Shown here piece by piece: positions 20,786 to 28,568 of a stretch of DNA of 42,136 bases (its first letter is position 1; each line of letters begins with the position of its first letter). The stretch comes from Saprospiraceae bacterium (lineage in GTDB: Bacteria; Bacteroidota; Bacteroidia; Chitinophagales; Saprospiraceae), in contig JAJTEZ010000013.1 of NCBI GenBank assembly GCA_021298335.1, positions 13,634 through 55,769 of the forward strand, written 5' to 3'. Under the pieces are notes generated by a model. That model worked only from the letters and a program-made list of their open reading frames with translations, searched no databases and was not told the origin of the DNA. The position numbers and the translations under genes are program-made.

Positions 20786-21490
20786 TTATGCCTTATATTT
20801 TTTATATAATGCAGCCAGAATGCAAGAAACAGGGAGGGCAAGCAGCATGTTTTCCAGCCAGATGTCACCGAGTCGTAGCATTCGGATAGAAATGCCTATA
20901 ATGAGTATACCTCCTACAGCACTCAGCGTATCAAGTACTTCCTGCCGAAATAGTCTGGATAATTTACCGGCCATCAGTGTAATACCCCCCTGGAAAATCA
21001 GCATGGGTATTATAGAAAACCCAACACCTACTCCATAAGTTGAAGCCAGTGCAATGGATGAAAATCCATCAAGAACTGACTTTACATAAATCAGTTCGCG
21101 TTTCCCAGACAACCCTTCCTCTAGTGCACCGACAATGGTCATAGAGCCTACGCAAAAGAGTAAAAATGCAGTCATGAGCCCTTCCGAAAATCTGGAATCA
21201 TCATTTTGGATCAAGGATTTTAGAGAGTCAGAAAACAATTGTAGTTTGCCAGCTACATCAGACACCTGACCCCCCAGACTTCCAAGGATCAGGCTGAAAA
21301 AAAAGACGAGAAGATACCCATCCGGAAGGCGGAGAGACATTTTAATGCCTATAAGTAAGGTCCCCAGTCCGACAGCCTGAAATAGAATTTGCTGCATCGG
21401 ATCCGAGAAAAATTGCCTGAACCATAACCCTAATAAACTTCCAATTGTTACAGTAAGCATATTGACAAACGTCGCCTTTGGCCAGTACAT
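20786..21490 (-). CDS. DUF554 family integral membrane protein
   Basis: A 234-residue multi-span membrane protein. The ATG at 21490 is preferred because the track's start at 21544 overlaps the divergent lpxK start. It begins with a short polar stretch and VNMLTVTIGSLLGLWF, then several spans, including GLMTAFLLFCVGSMTIVGALEEG, VKSVLDGFSSIALASTYGVGV and IPMLIFQGGITL, the pattern of DUF554 (YdfK-like) proteins. Transport has been suggested for the family but function is not established. Upstream of scpA by 17 bp. Confidence 0.88.
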   Translation of the reverse strand: MYWPKATFVNMLTVTIGSLLGLWFRQFFSDPMQQILFQAVGLGTLLIGIKMSLRLPDGYLLVFFFSLILGSLGGQVSDVAGKLQLFSDSLKSLIQNDDSRFSEGLMTAFLLFCVGSMTIVGALEEGLSGKRELIYVKSVLDGFSSIALASTYGVGVGFSIIPMLIFQGGITLMAGKLSRLFRQEVLDTLSAVGGILIIGISIRMLRLGDIWLENMLLALPVSCILAALYKKYKA

Positions 21491-21535
21491 GTTTTTTTTC
21501 ACAAGTATAGGCAGGATGGAGGACAAATACAACCT

Positions 21536-22468
21536 ATGGTACAAAGATTCCTATTTCGCATTTTACTTTCCCCCCTTGCTCTGCTGTACGGTATCGGAGT
21601 GTCGCTGGTCAACTTGCTTTATGATACTGGCTTTCTTCGGTCGTCGAAGTTCAACATTCCGGTGATTAGTGTCGGCAATCTTAGTATTGGAGGCGCCGGA
21701 AAGACTCCGCACATCGAATATTTGCTTGATTTACTATCCGGGTATATATATGTAGCCACATTGAGCCGTGGGTACAAGAGGCTGACGCGGGGCTTTCGGT
21801 ATGCCACATACAGCGATACGGCGCTGACGGTCGGAGACGAGCCAATGCAGTATCGAATGAAATACAGAGATGTCATTGTAGCAGTTTCGGAAAGCAGGGC
21901 ATATGCCATTCCTCAAATTCTGAAAGATTCCCCACAGATTCAGCTGGTTTTACTGGATGATGCTTTTCAGCACAGAGCCGTAAAGCCGGGATTAAATCTA
22001 CTATTGACAGCCTATGATGCCATGTTTACACAAGACTTTTTATTGCCGGCGGGACGGCTCAGGGAATGGAGGTCCTCTTACAAACGAGCTGATGTGATTG
22101 TGGTAACAAAGTGTCCGGAAACACTTGGCGTTATACAAAAAAACAAGATAATCAGGGAAATTTCCCCGCTGCCATACCATAGAGTCTTTTTTACCCGTTA
22201 TGAGTACGATCTTCCGTACAGTTTTTATGACAAAAATCTGGGGCAGCCCCTAAATCAAAATATGGAAGTGATTTTGCTGAGTGCCATTGCCAATACCTCC
22301 TACCTGATGCAATATGTGGATGCACAGGTCGGATCGGTGACACAAATCGAATTTGCCGACCACCATTTGTTTGACAAGGGCGATGTAGAGAAAATTATTC
22401 AGGTCTATCGGAATAGTACGCCTGGTCAAACCATTGTACTGACCACAGAAAAGGATGCAATGCAGTGA
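21536..22468 (+). CDS. lpxK: Tetraacyldisaccharide 4'-kinase, C-terminally short
   Basis: Phosphorylates the lipid A precursor at the inner membrane. N-terminal hydrophobic helix (about 5-28), P-loop IGGAGKTPH (51-59), Asp pair in LLDDAFQHR (141-147) and the late DHHLF motif are present. The ORF ends at TTEKDAMQ (310 aa); E. coli LpxK (328 aa) and the longer Bacteroidota forms continue ~40-50 residues past TEKDA. None of the three frames in the 81 bp after the stop reads like the missing tail. Probably a 3' deletion; activity uncertain. The presence of lpxK implies a lipid A-containing outer membrane. Confidence 0.9.
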   Translation: MVQRFLFRILLSPLALLYGIGVSLVNLLYDTGFLRSSKFNIPVISVGNLSIGGAGKTPHIEYLLDLLSGYIYVATLSRGYKRLTRGFRYATYSDTALTVGDEPMQYRMKYRDVIVAVSESRAYAIPQILKDSPQIQLVLLDDAFQHRAVKPGLNLLLTAYDAMFTQDFLLPAGRLREWRSSYKRADVIVVTKCPETLGVIQKNKIIREISPLPYHRVFFTRYEYDLPYSFYDKNLGQPLNQNMEVILLSAIANTSYLMQYVDAQVGSVTQIEFADHHLFDKGDVEKIIQVYRNSTPGQTIVLTTEKDAMQ

Positions 22469-22521
22469 TTCACCAGTATTTGCTCAACTTTACCATGTAA
22501 ATCATCAGAGAGAAATGATGT

Positions 22522-22529
22522 TATATTTG
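22522..22529 (+). promoter_or_regulatory. -7 promoter element for the Na/Pi cotransporter
   Basis: TATATTTG matches TAnnTTTG, 20 nt before the ATG at 22550; predicted leader about 14 nt. It lies 53 nt after the premature lpxK stop, so the lpxK tail may have been lost up to this promoter. Confidence 0.6.
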
Positions 22530-22549
22530 TCTGTTGAAACCCGTAAACA

Positions 22550-24253
22550 ATGATAGAATTTTCCTGGGAACATCTGTGGCAAATTGTCGGGGCAACCTGC
22601 ATTTTTATTTACGGAATGAAGCGCATGAGTGAATCAGTGCAACGTGCCGCAGGAGAACAGTTCAGACAAATCCTGGGCAAACTGACACGAAATAAGTGGG
22701 CATCACTTTTTACCGGTATGCTCATCACCGGGGTCATCCAGTCTTCGTCTGCCTTTACCGTGATGCTGGTCAGTTTTGTCAATGCAGGGCTGCTGACGGC
22801 TGCAGAATCTGCCGCTTTTATCATGGGTTCGAATATTAGAACTACAGTCACTGGTTGGCTCGTATCACTGTTTGGCTTCAAAATTTCCATGAGCGAATAT
22901 GCAGTACCCTTGTTTTCCGTGGGCTTACCCCTACTTTTTGTATCTTCAGGCAAATGGAAATACTGGGGAGAAACCATTCTCGGACTGGCGCTGATTTTTC
23001 TGGGCCTGGGCTTTCTCCGGGATGCGATTCCACTTTCTTCCGAAAACACCCAATTATTTTCCTGGGTATCTATGTTGAGTCACAATGGACTGATATCCAG
23101 GATCATATTTGTGTTCATTGGCATGGTTGTCACGTTGATTCTCCAATCTTCAAGTGTTGCAATGGCCATCACACTCACTCTATGTCTGCAGGGTTGGATT
23201 CCTCTTGAGATGGCAGCCAGCCTGATATTGGGAGAAAATATTGGGACAACCTCTACCGCGCTGATTGCCTCCCTGGTTGCCAGTAAGGAGGCCAAAGTTG
23301 CTGCATTCATTCATGTCTGGTTTAATCTTCTGGGCGTAGCCTGGATGGTCATTATGTTACCATGGGTACTGCAGGGTCTGGCTGTATTGCTTCTCAATGT
23401 TTTTGGTGTGAGAGATATCCAACATCAGCCTATGGATATGACGATAGGTCTTGCTGCCTTTCACACGCTTTTCAACGTGATGCAGGCATTGTGGCTCATA
23501 CACTTTATTCCATGGCTCCACAAACTTGCGTGTGCCACAGCCGGTGTTGCTCCCGAAAATGGAACAGAAAAGAACCATGCGGGTAGTCTATTTCTTGACG
23601 CTGGAGCCATACTTCCTGAAATGGCTTCCATTCAGTTACAGCGGGAAACTCTGCGATTTGGCGAGACGATCGCATCCATGGCAAACGACTTTACCAAGAT
23701 CTTGTCGACAACGGACAGAGAAAAACAACTTCGCCTAATACGTAAAATCGAGGACAATGAAGAAGCTACGGACAGACTGGAGCGGGAAATTACAACGTAT
23801 ATTACATCACTCTCAAAAGAACAAATCACTGCCGAAACCAGCGTCATTTTGCGAAGTATCCTCAACATCTGTAATGACCTCGAACGCATCGCTGACCTAT
23901 ACTACCAGTTGACAGTCACGTACAGAAAAAAAATGGAGCAACAGGTGTATTTTCTTCCCGAACAAAGAGAGTGCTTGCATCAAATGCATCAATTAGTGAT
24001 TCAGGCGATTCAAGTAATGAATGAAAACCTGGCCACCCCTGATTTTAAAGATGTTTCCATCTACCATGCAGGAAAGATTGAAAAGAAAATCAATCAGATG
24101 CGCAATGCACTTCGGTCAGAATATGCGTTACAACTGAGTAATCCAGACTTTAATGTGCAATCAGGGGCAGTATATAGCAATATTTTTATGTCTCTTGAAC
24201 GCATTGGAGACCACATTGTGAATGTAACTGAAGCCATAGCAGGCGAAATTTAG
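22550..24253 (+). CDS. Na/Pi cotransporter family protein with PhoU domain
   Basis: A 567-residue membrane protein. The N-terminal part has two inverted Na_Pi_cotrans repeats with the diagnostic QSSS motifs (VIQSSSAFTVM at about 64-74; LILQSSSVAMAIT at about 196-208). These are followed by GSNIRTT and GENIGTT, matching the family's GxNIGTT. The C-terminal ~200 residues are PhoU-like helices (LERIADLYYQL; SLERIGDHIVNVTEAI), which may tune phosphate uptake. Full length. Its stop overlaps the stop of the convergent SGNH gene. Confidence 0.93.
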   Translation: MIEFSWEHLWQIVGATCIFIYGMKRMSESVQRAAGEQFRQILGKLTRNKWASLFTGMLITGVIQSSSAFTVMLVSFVNAGLLTAAESAAFIMGSNIRTTVTGWLVSLFGFKISMSEYAVPLFSVGLPLLFVSSGKWKYWGETILGLALIFLGLGFLRDAIPLSSENTQLFSWVSMLSHNGLISRIIFVFIGMVVTLILQSSSVAMAITLTLCLQGWIPLEMAASLILGENIGTTSTALIASLVASKEAKVAAFIHVWFNLLGVAWMVIMLPWVLQGLAVLLLNVFGVRDIQHQPMDMTIGLAAFHTLFNVMQALWLIHFIPWLHKLACATAGVAPENGTEKNHAGSLFLDAGAILPEMASIQLQRETLRFGETIASMANDFTKILSTTDREKQLRLIRKIEDNEEATDRLEREITTYITSLSKEQITAETSVILRSILNICNDLERIADLYYQLTVTYRKKMEQQVYFLPEQRECLHQMHQLVIQAIQVMNENLATPDFKDVSIYHAGKIEKKINQMRNALRSEYALQLSNPDFNVQSGAVYSNIFMSLERIGDHIVNVTEAIAGEI

Positions 24254-25188
24254 TTATGCAGACTCAGGGAATCATATCCTAGGGTATGAAGCAAGTCAAT
24301 GACATGCTTATTGAACTTTTCCACGCCCTGCTGATTCAAATGATGACCATCATAAAAATTTACAGAATCCTGAAGCCCAGGAACTGCATTGAAATCGCAA
24401 TATCTGCCGTAATGGGCAAAAATTGAATCGTACGAAATTCGGTTGCTGATTTGATAATACGTTTTTGTAAACGGCGCAGTAAGAAGAACATATGGGATGT
24501 TGTTTTTCCGAATCAACGCCAGGCAACGTTCAAATGATGCCAAATGCTCAGGTCCTAGCTTTTGAGAACTCATTGTAGGACTCAATTTGTTTTTACGTGA
24601 AATATTCTCTACGTAGCCCCCTGGGATATATCGATCAAAAGTATCAGATTTTTTATCCAAAAAATGCAGATTTAGATCAGTGGCTTCTACGGCAATTTTC
24701 AATGCAAGGGCATGAAATTTCCGAATTTCCGGGTCCTGTGTCACCAATTGTAAAAAGTCCCAGCCGAGAGAATCACTATAAATGATATCGATGATGGGTT
24801 CGACAGAATTACCTCTCAGCATGCCTGGATCTATGGAAAAAACTACCAACTTCGGTTGTATTCGTTTTAGATAGCGACGTAGCAGAAATTCTGTGACAGG
24901 GATTTTTTGGGCACTGGTGCCCAGGTTGAATACCTGGTATCCCGCCTTTCTGAAAATACGCGGATCAAAACCCCGGTAAGCATGGGAAGAACCTAGAAAT
25001 AAGATGTCAGGATGGTTGACCTTTTTCAGTTCTTGTAAACGTTGGGATGTATATCCTGCCGGAATATTTGTAATAAGATTCCCTTTGATGGTTGACGGAG
25101 CAACAAAACTCCAGATCAGCAGAATGAAGGGGTAGCTGAGAAAAAACAGCAATGTGAACACGAAAATCCGGAGGCAAAATTTCTTCAT
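24250..25188 (-). CDS. SGNH/GDSL-like membrane-anchored protein, partner of MBOAT
   Basis: A 312-residue protein with an N-terminal membrane anchor (about 7-29) and a periplasmic domain of SGNH type: nucleophile block LFLGSSHAYRGFDP (GSSH at 66-69) and the late Asp-His block FYDGHHLNQQG. Such proteins (AlgJ/AlgX- or DltD-like in role) take an acyl group handed over by an MBOAT protein and transfer it to an extracytoplasmic polymer. Start overlaps the MBOAT gene's stop by 4 nt (ATGA), so the two are coupled. Substrate unknown; O-acetylation of a surface glycan is inferred from pairing. Confidence 0.85.
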   Translation of the reverse strand: MKKFCLRIFVFTLLFFLSYPFILLIWSFVAPSTIKGNLITNIPAGYTSQRLQELKKVNHPDILFLGSSHAYRGFDPRIFRKAGYQVFNLGTSAQKIPVTEFLLRRYLKRIQPKLVVFSIDPGMLRGNSVEPIIDIIYSDSLGWDFLQLVTQDPEIRKFHALALKIAVEATDLNLHFLDKKSDTFDRYIPGGYVENISRKNKLSPTMSSQKLGPEHLASFERCLALIRKNNIPYVLLTAPFTKTYYQISNRISYDSIFAHYGRYCDFNAVPGLQDSVNFYDGHHLNQQGVEKFNKHVIDLLHTLGYDSLSLHN

Positions 25189-26591
25189 CTTAAAATTGAA
25201 AATATAAAAATGGCACCTCTTCGGTTTTCATAAATAATAACAGGACACTCATCAACAATCCATAGACTGTATACCTGGTGGCGTCCCAACCACTCAGTCA
25301 CAAGGAATAAAGATAGCAAACAGGCCAGAGTAAATGTCAAAGCTTCCTGCTCCAACACAGGCCTTTGAATGATTGAAATATTCAACATACCCTGAAAATA
25401 GTGCAGTGCATCTCTAATAGAATCTGCCCTAAAGAATACCCATCCAACACACACCAAAAGGAATGTGGTAATCATTTGTGTGAATTCTACCAGCGAGGGT
25501 AAAGTCCTCCCTTCGGCCACAGTTTGAATATGGTTTCTATTTTTTTTCATCCACAGAAGGGGTAAAAACAACAACGCATGCCAGGCCCCCCAGGCGATAT
25601 ATTTCCAGTGAGCTCCATGCCAGAATCCACTAATCAAAAAAACAATAAGAACATTTCTAAGCACTTTCAAAGGTCCTACTTTACTTCCCCCCAAAGGGAT
25701 ATAAACATAATCTTTAAACCAGGAAGACAGAGAAATATGCCATCTTCGCCAAAATTCACCCACGTCCCGGGAGAAATAGGGGAATGCAAAATTCTGCATT
25801 AAATCAAACCCAAAAAGTCGCGCAGTACCAATGGCGATATCTGAGTAACCCGAAAAATCGCAATAGATCTGAAACGCAAAACAAACAACTCCGATCAGCA
25901 AAGTACTGCCGGGTAACTCTGCATAATGAGAAAAAATTGGATCTGCAATGGCCGCGCATCTGTCTGCAATCACCATTTTTTTGATGAATCCCCAGAGAAT
26001 CTGCCTGCAGCCATCCGTTGCCAGATCGTACGAAAATTGGCGTTGTTTGTAAAACTGTGGCAGCAGATGTGTTGCTCGTTCAATGGGCCCGGCTACCAAC
26101 TGAGGAAAAAAGCTCACGTACGCAAGAAAGGTAACAAAACTTCTGGCCGGATGGAGCTTCTCCCGATACACGTCAATGGTATAACTCAGGGTTTGAAACG
26201 TATAAAAACTGATACCTACCGGCAGTACATATTTCAAAGGCCTGATATCTAATGTCATACCAAAAAGATGAAATGCATCAACGAAATTCTGTACAAAAAA
26301 CTGTTGATACTTGAAAAAACCTAGCAAGCCCAAATTCACAAGAATACTCAGCCATAGCCAGTTTTTTCGGTGGGATTTTTGGGACGCGCTTGCAATTTTT
26401 GATGCAGCCAGGTAATCAACAATCGTACTCAACAAAAGAAGCGAGAGAAAACGCCAGTCCCACCAACCGTAAAAAACAAGACTTGCCACTACAATCCAAA
26501 CATTCTGCCATTTCGTCCGGTCATTCAACAGCCAGTACACTCCAAATACAAGGGGTAAAAAAAAAGCAAAATCGATAGAGTGGAAATACAT
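25185..26591 (-). CDS. MBOAT O-acyltransferase (AlgI/DltB-like), C-terminus frameshifted
   Basis: Multi-span protein moving acyl groups across the inner membrane. Family segments are clear: YGWWDWRFLSLLLLSTIVDY, LVAGPIERATHLLPQF, CDFSGYSDIAIG, WFKDYVYIPLGG and the catalytic-His region SGFWHGAHWKYIAWG. The last ~29 residues are not family-like. The +1 frame instead reads YGLLMSVLLLFMKTEEVPFL and ends YFQF-stop, the usual MBOAT C-terminus; that TAA (25190-25192) lies one nt before the SGNH ATG. So an indel near 25262-25290 shifted the frame, probably with loss of a loop. The core is intact; function uncertain. Confidence 0.85.
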   Translation of the reverse strand: MYFHSIDFAFFLPLVFGVYWLLNDRTKWQNVWIVVASLVFYGWWDWRFLSLLLLSTIVDYLAASKIASASQKSHRKNWLWLSILVNLGLLGFFKYQQFFVQNFVDAFHLFGMTLDIRPLKYVLPVGISFYTFQTLSYTIDVYREKLHPARSFVTFLAYVSFFPQLVAGPIERATHLLPQFYKQRQFSYDLATDGCRQILWGFIKKMVIADRCAAIADPIFSHYAELPGSTLLIGVVCFAFQIYCDFSGYSDIAIGTARLFGFDLMQNFAFPYFSRDVGEFWRRWHISLSSWFKDYVYIPLGGSKVGPLKVLRNVLIVFLISGFWHGAHWKYIAWGAWHALLFLPLLWMKKNRNHIQTVAEGRTLPSLVEFTQMITTFLLVCVGWVFFRADSIRDALHYFQGMLNISIIQRPVLEQEALTFTLACLLSLFLVTEWLGRHQVYSLWIVDECPVIIYENRRGAIFIFSILR

Positions 26592-26605
26592 AGTACGATA
26601 AATAC

Positions 26606-26613
26606 CAAAATTA
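26606..26613 (-). promoter_or_regulatory. Possible -7 element for the MBOAT-SGNH pair
   Basis: TAATTTTG on the minus strand, 14 nt before the MBOAT ATG at 26591 and just downstream of the 26626-26663 terminator. The predicted leader is very short (~8 nt), so the assignment is tentative. Confidence 0.4.
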
Positions 26614-26625
26614 CTGTACTTATAT

Positions 26626-26663
26626 AAATTTAAAAAGCCGGTAAATACCGGCTTTTTAAATTT
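26626..26663 (-). terminator. Terminator with 17-bp perfect stem after the zinc-ribbon gene
   Basis: AAATTTAAAAAGCCGGT pairs perfectly with ACCGGCTTTTTAAATTT across an AAAT loop, giving U-rich flanks in both directions. It lies 10 bp past the end of the zinc-ribbon gene and separates the panD-rfaE2 run from the MBOAT gene. Confidence 0.88.
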
Positions 26664-26673
26664 GTATATCTTG

Positions 26674-27426
26674 TTAAGCTTCTACTGGGTGCAGGATCTG
26701 CTCATCTACCAAAACGCGACCACAATGCTCACAGGCAATGATTTTTTTCATTACTCCGATTTCAATCTGCATTTGCGGGGGTATACGGTTGAAGCACCCT
26801 CCACAGGCGCCACGCTGAACGGTGACAACTGCCAAGCCATTGCGATATGTTTTCCTGATTTTATCATAAGAAACCAGCAGCCTGTCCTCAATACCTTTTC
26901 GCGCTTTCTCAGAATCCTTGGCAAGTTTGGTTTCTTCTTTCTCTGTTTTTTCAATGATTTTCTGAAGCTCCACTTTCTTGGACTCTACATCCTTCATTCT
27001 TTGCTCGAGTTTGGAAGCAATTTGATTCTGAGACTCAACTTTTACTTCCTTATTCGCGGTGGCTTCACGGATTTTTTTCTGAGACAACTGAATTTCAAGT
27101 TTCTGAAGCTCAATTTCTTTAGTCAGAGCATCAAATTCCCTGTTGTTTTTCACATTGTCCAGCTGTTTTTCGTATCTCGCGATCAATGCTTCAGCCTCCT
27201 TGATATTGTTGTTGTGGCGGGCAATCTCCAGGTCGATTTCAGCGATTGAACCTTCAAGCTTTTTCAATCGGGTATGCAGTCCCGAAATTTCATCTTCCAG
27301 ATCACTGACCTCCATCGGAAGCTCACCCTTGAGAACAGCGATTTCGTCCAATTTTGAGTCGGTCTGTTGCAATGCATATAAACCTCTTAACTTATCAGCA
27401 ATGCTTTGTTCTTTTGTTGTTGCCAT
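26674..27426 (-). CDS. Coiled-coil zinc-ribbon protein
   Basis: A 250-residue protein. Residues ~20-185 form a long charged coiled coil (NNREFDALTKEIELQKLEIQ region). The C-terminus holds a four-Cys zinc ribbon: CGGC at about 208-211 and CEHC at about 233-236, with NRIPPQ between. This matches the C4-type zinc-ribbon/coiled-coil family (YacZ/CdsZ-like), often found beside nif3 as here; proposed roles involve nucleic acid or ribosome binding, but I cannot confirm one. 12 bp downstream of the nif3 remnant; last gene before the terminator. Confidence 0.88.
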   Translation of the reverse strand: MATTKEQSIADKLRGLYALQQTDSKLDEIAVLKGELPMEVSDLEDEISGLHTRLKKLEGSIAEIDLEIARHNNNIKEAEALIARYEKQLDNVKNNREFDALTKEIELQKLEIQLSQKKIREATANKEVKVESQNQIASKLEQRMKDVESKKVELQKIIEKTEKEETKLAKDSEKARKGIEDRLLVSYDKIRKTYRNGLAVVTVQRGACGGCFNRIPPQMQIEIGVMKKIIACEHCGRVLVDEQILHPVEA

Positions 27427-27438
27427 AGGTTGGTGGAA

Positions 27439-28072
27439 TTAAAAGTATTTAACAGGATTTGTCACTGTTTTGGTACAATGGGCTGCAAATGTACTAAAAT
27501 TATTCGTAATCAAGGTATAAAGCAGCTCAATTGTGTATTTTTCACTTTCATAATGGCCGATGTCAACCAGGATAATCTGCCCATCGGCATCAAAAAATTC
27601 ATGGTATTTCAGGTCGGCCGTAATAAAAATGTCTGCTCCTTTTCGTTTAGCTTCAGACACCAGAAAACTTCCCGCTCCACCACAAACCGCGACCACACCA
27701 ATTTGTGCATTGCATAGTTCTGTGTGGCGCAGATGGTCAATTTCCATCTTTACCTTGAGCAAATCCAGAAATTCTTCGACTGGCAACGCTTGTTGGAGCC
27801 TGCCAATCATACCTGCGCCTACTTCTTTGCTTTGGAACATTACATTTGGCTTCGGAGACAGGATTTCTGCATCCACAAGCGACAACCTTTCAGCTATTTT
27901 TGCATTTACCCCTGAATAGAATACATTGTCCAGGTTCGTGTGGACGGCAAAAATCGCAATCTCATGGCGAATAGCTTTGATAATGGTCCGCTCAATATAA
28001 TCATTGCCGTTCAGCTTGAAACTCTGAAGGTGCTACTGAATGGATAAAATCAATCAGGTTTTGTATCTTCAT
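27439..28072 (-). pseudogene. nif3-family gene broken by two internal deletions
   Basis: The start ATG at 28072 overlaps the rfaE2 stop (ATGA), then a NIF3-like N-terminus MKIQNLIDFIHSVAPSEF is read for 23 codons to a stop at 28001. From about 28020, in another frame, the family resumes at KLNGNDYIERTIIKAI and runs to NPVKYF at 27439, which is the track's 148-aa ORF extended upstream. Missing at the first junction: about 60 residues, including the HHP metal-binding segment. At the second (ILSPK to NVMFQSKEVGAGMIG) the ~100-residue insert domain usual in Bacteroidota homologues is absent. HTNLDN and GHYESE metal-ligand segments remain. Intact homologues are about 365 aa by my recollection. Confidence 0.88.
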
Positions 28073-28566
28073 TCCTGTGTATTTCTCTGTAAAATTCGTT
28101 GTTCTATATTCGTGGTGGAATGCCCTTCAAGGTATTTCAGGGAATATACCTGGCCTCCTCGCTCCAACACCAAATCACTGCCTACGATTTCTTCCACTTT
28201 CCAATCTCCCCCTTTGACCAGAATATTGGGGGAAATCAGCTGAATCAGCTGATAGGGGGTGTCTTCTGAAAACAAAATGACCATGTCCACACTTTGCAAT
28301 GCTGCCAGCACATGACTTCTGTTATACTCATCCTGGATGGGCCGGCCCTGTCCTTTTAGGGTGCGCACCGAAGAATCGGCATTCAGGCCAACAATTAGTC
28401 TGTCCGCCAGTGTTCTAGATTCTTCAAGGTATAGTACATGGCCAACATGCATCAAATCAAAGCACCCATTGGTAAAGGCAATACGCTCTCCATTGTCCTT
28501 CCACTCCTGAACAAGGGGAAGTGCATATTCTGCTGTGACAAACACCTTATCCCTTAAAGTGGTCAT
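28069..28566 (-). CDS. rfaE2: D-glycero-beta-D-manno-heptose 1-phosphate adenylyltransferase (RfaE2 domain only)
   Basis: A 165-residue nucleotidyltransferase with the cytidylyltransferase-fold signature FTNGCFDLMHVGHVLYLEES (HxGH-type site), GLNADSSVRTLKG, and the C-terminal GHSTTNIEQRIL. It corresponds to the adenylyltransferase half of E. coli HldE. In LPS core synthesis it makes ADP-heptose precursors; similar cytidylyltransferases exist, so the substrate is inferred. 2 bp after the flippase-like gene, overlapping nif3 by 4 nt. Confidence 0.9.
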   Translation of the reverse strand: MTTLRDKVFVTAEYALPLVQEWKDNGERIAFTNGCFDLMHVGHVLYLEESRTLADRLIVGLNADSSVRTLKGQGRPIQDEYNRSHVLAALQSVDMVILFSEDTPYQLIQLISPNILVKGGDWKVEEIVGSDLVLERGGQVYSLKYLEGHSTTNIEQRILQRNTQE

Positions 28567-28568
28567 AT

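Noticed and set aside
25262-25290. Programmed ribosomal frameshift in the MBOAT gene
   Set aside because: No slippery heptamer or downstream stem is visible, and the connecting loop appears shortened, so an indel is more likely.
26662-27249. 195-aa + strand ORF opposite the zinc-ribbon gene
   Set aside because: It is the antisense shadow of a Lys/Glu-rich coiled coil, giving a Phe/Leu-rich translation, with no recognisable domain.
27901-28080. Two intact small genes in place of broken nif3
   Set aside because: The 23-codon N-terminal frame and the longer downstream frame match consecutive parts of one protein family, with the catalytic metal segment absent.
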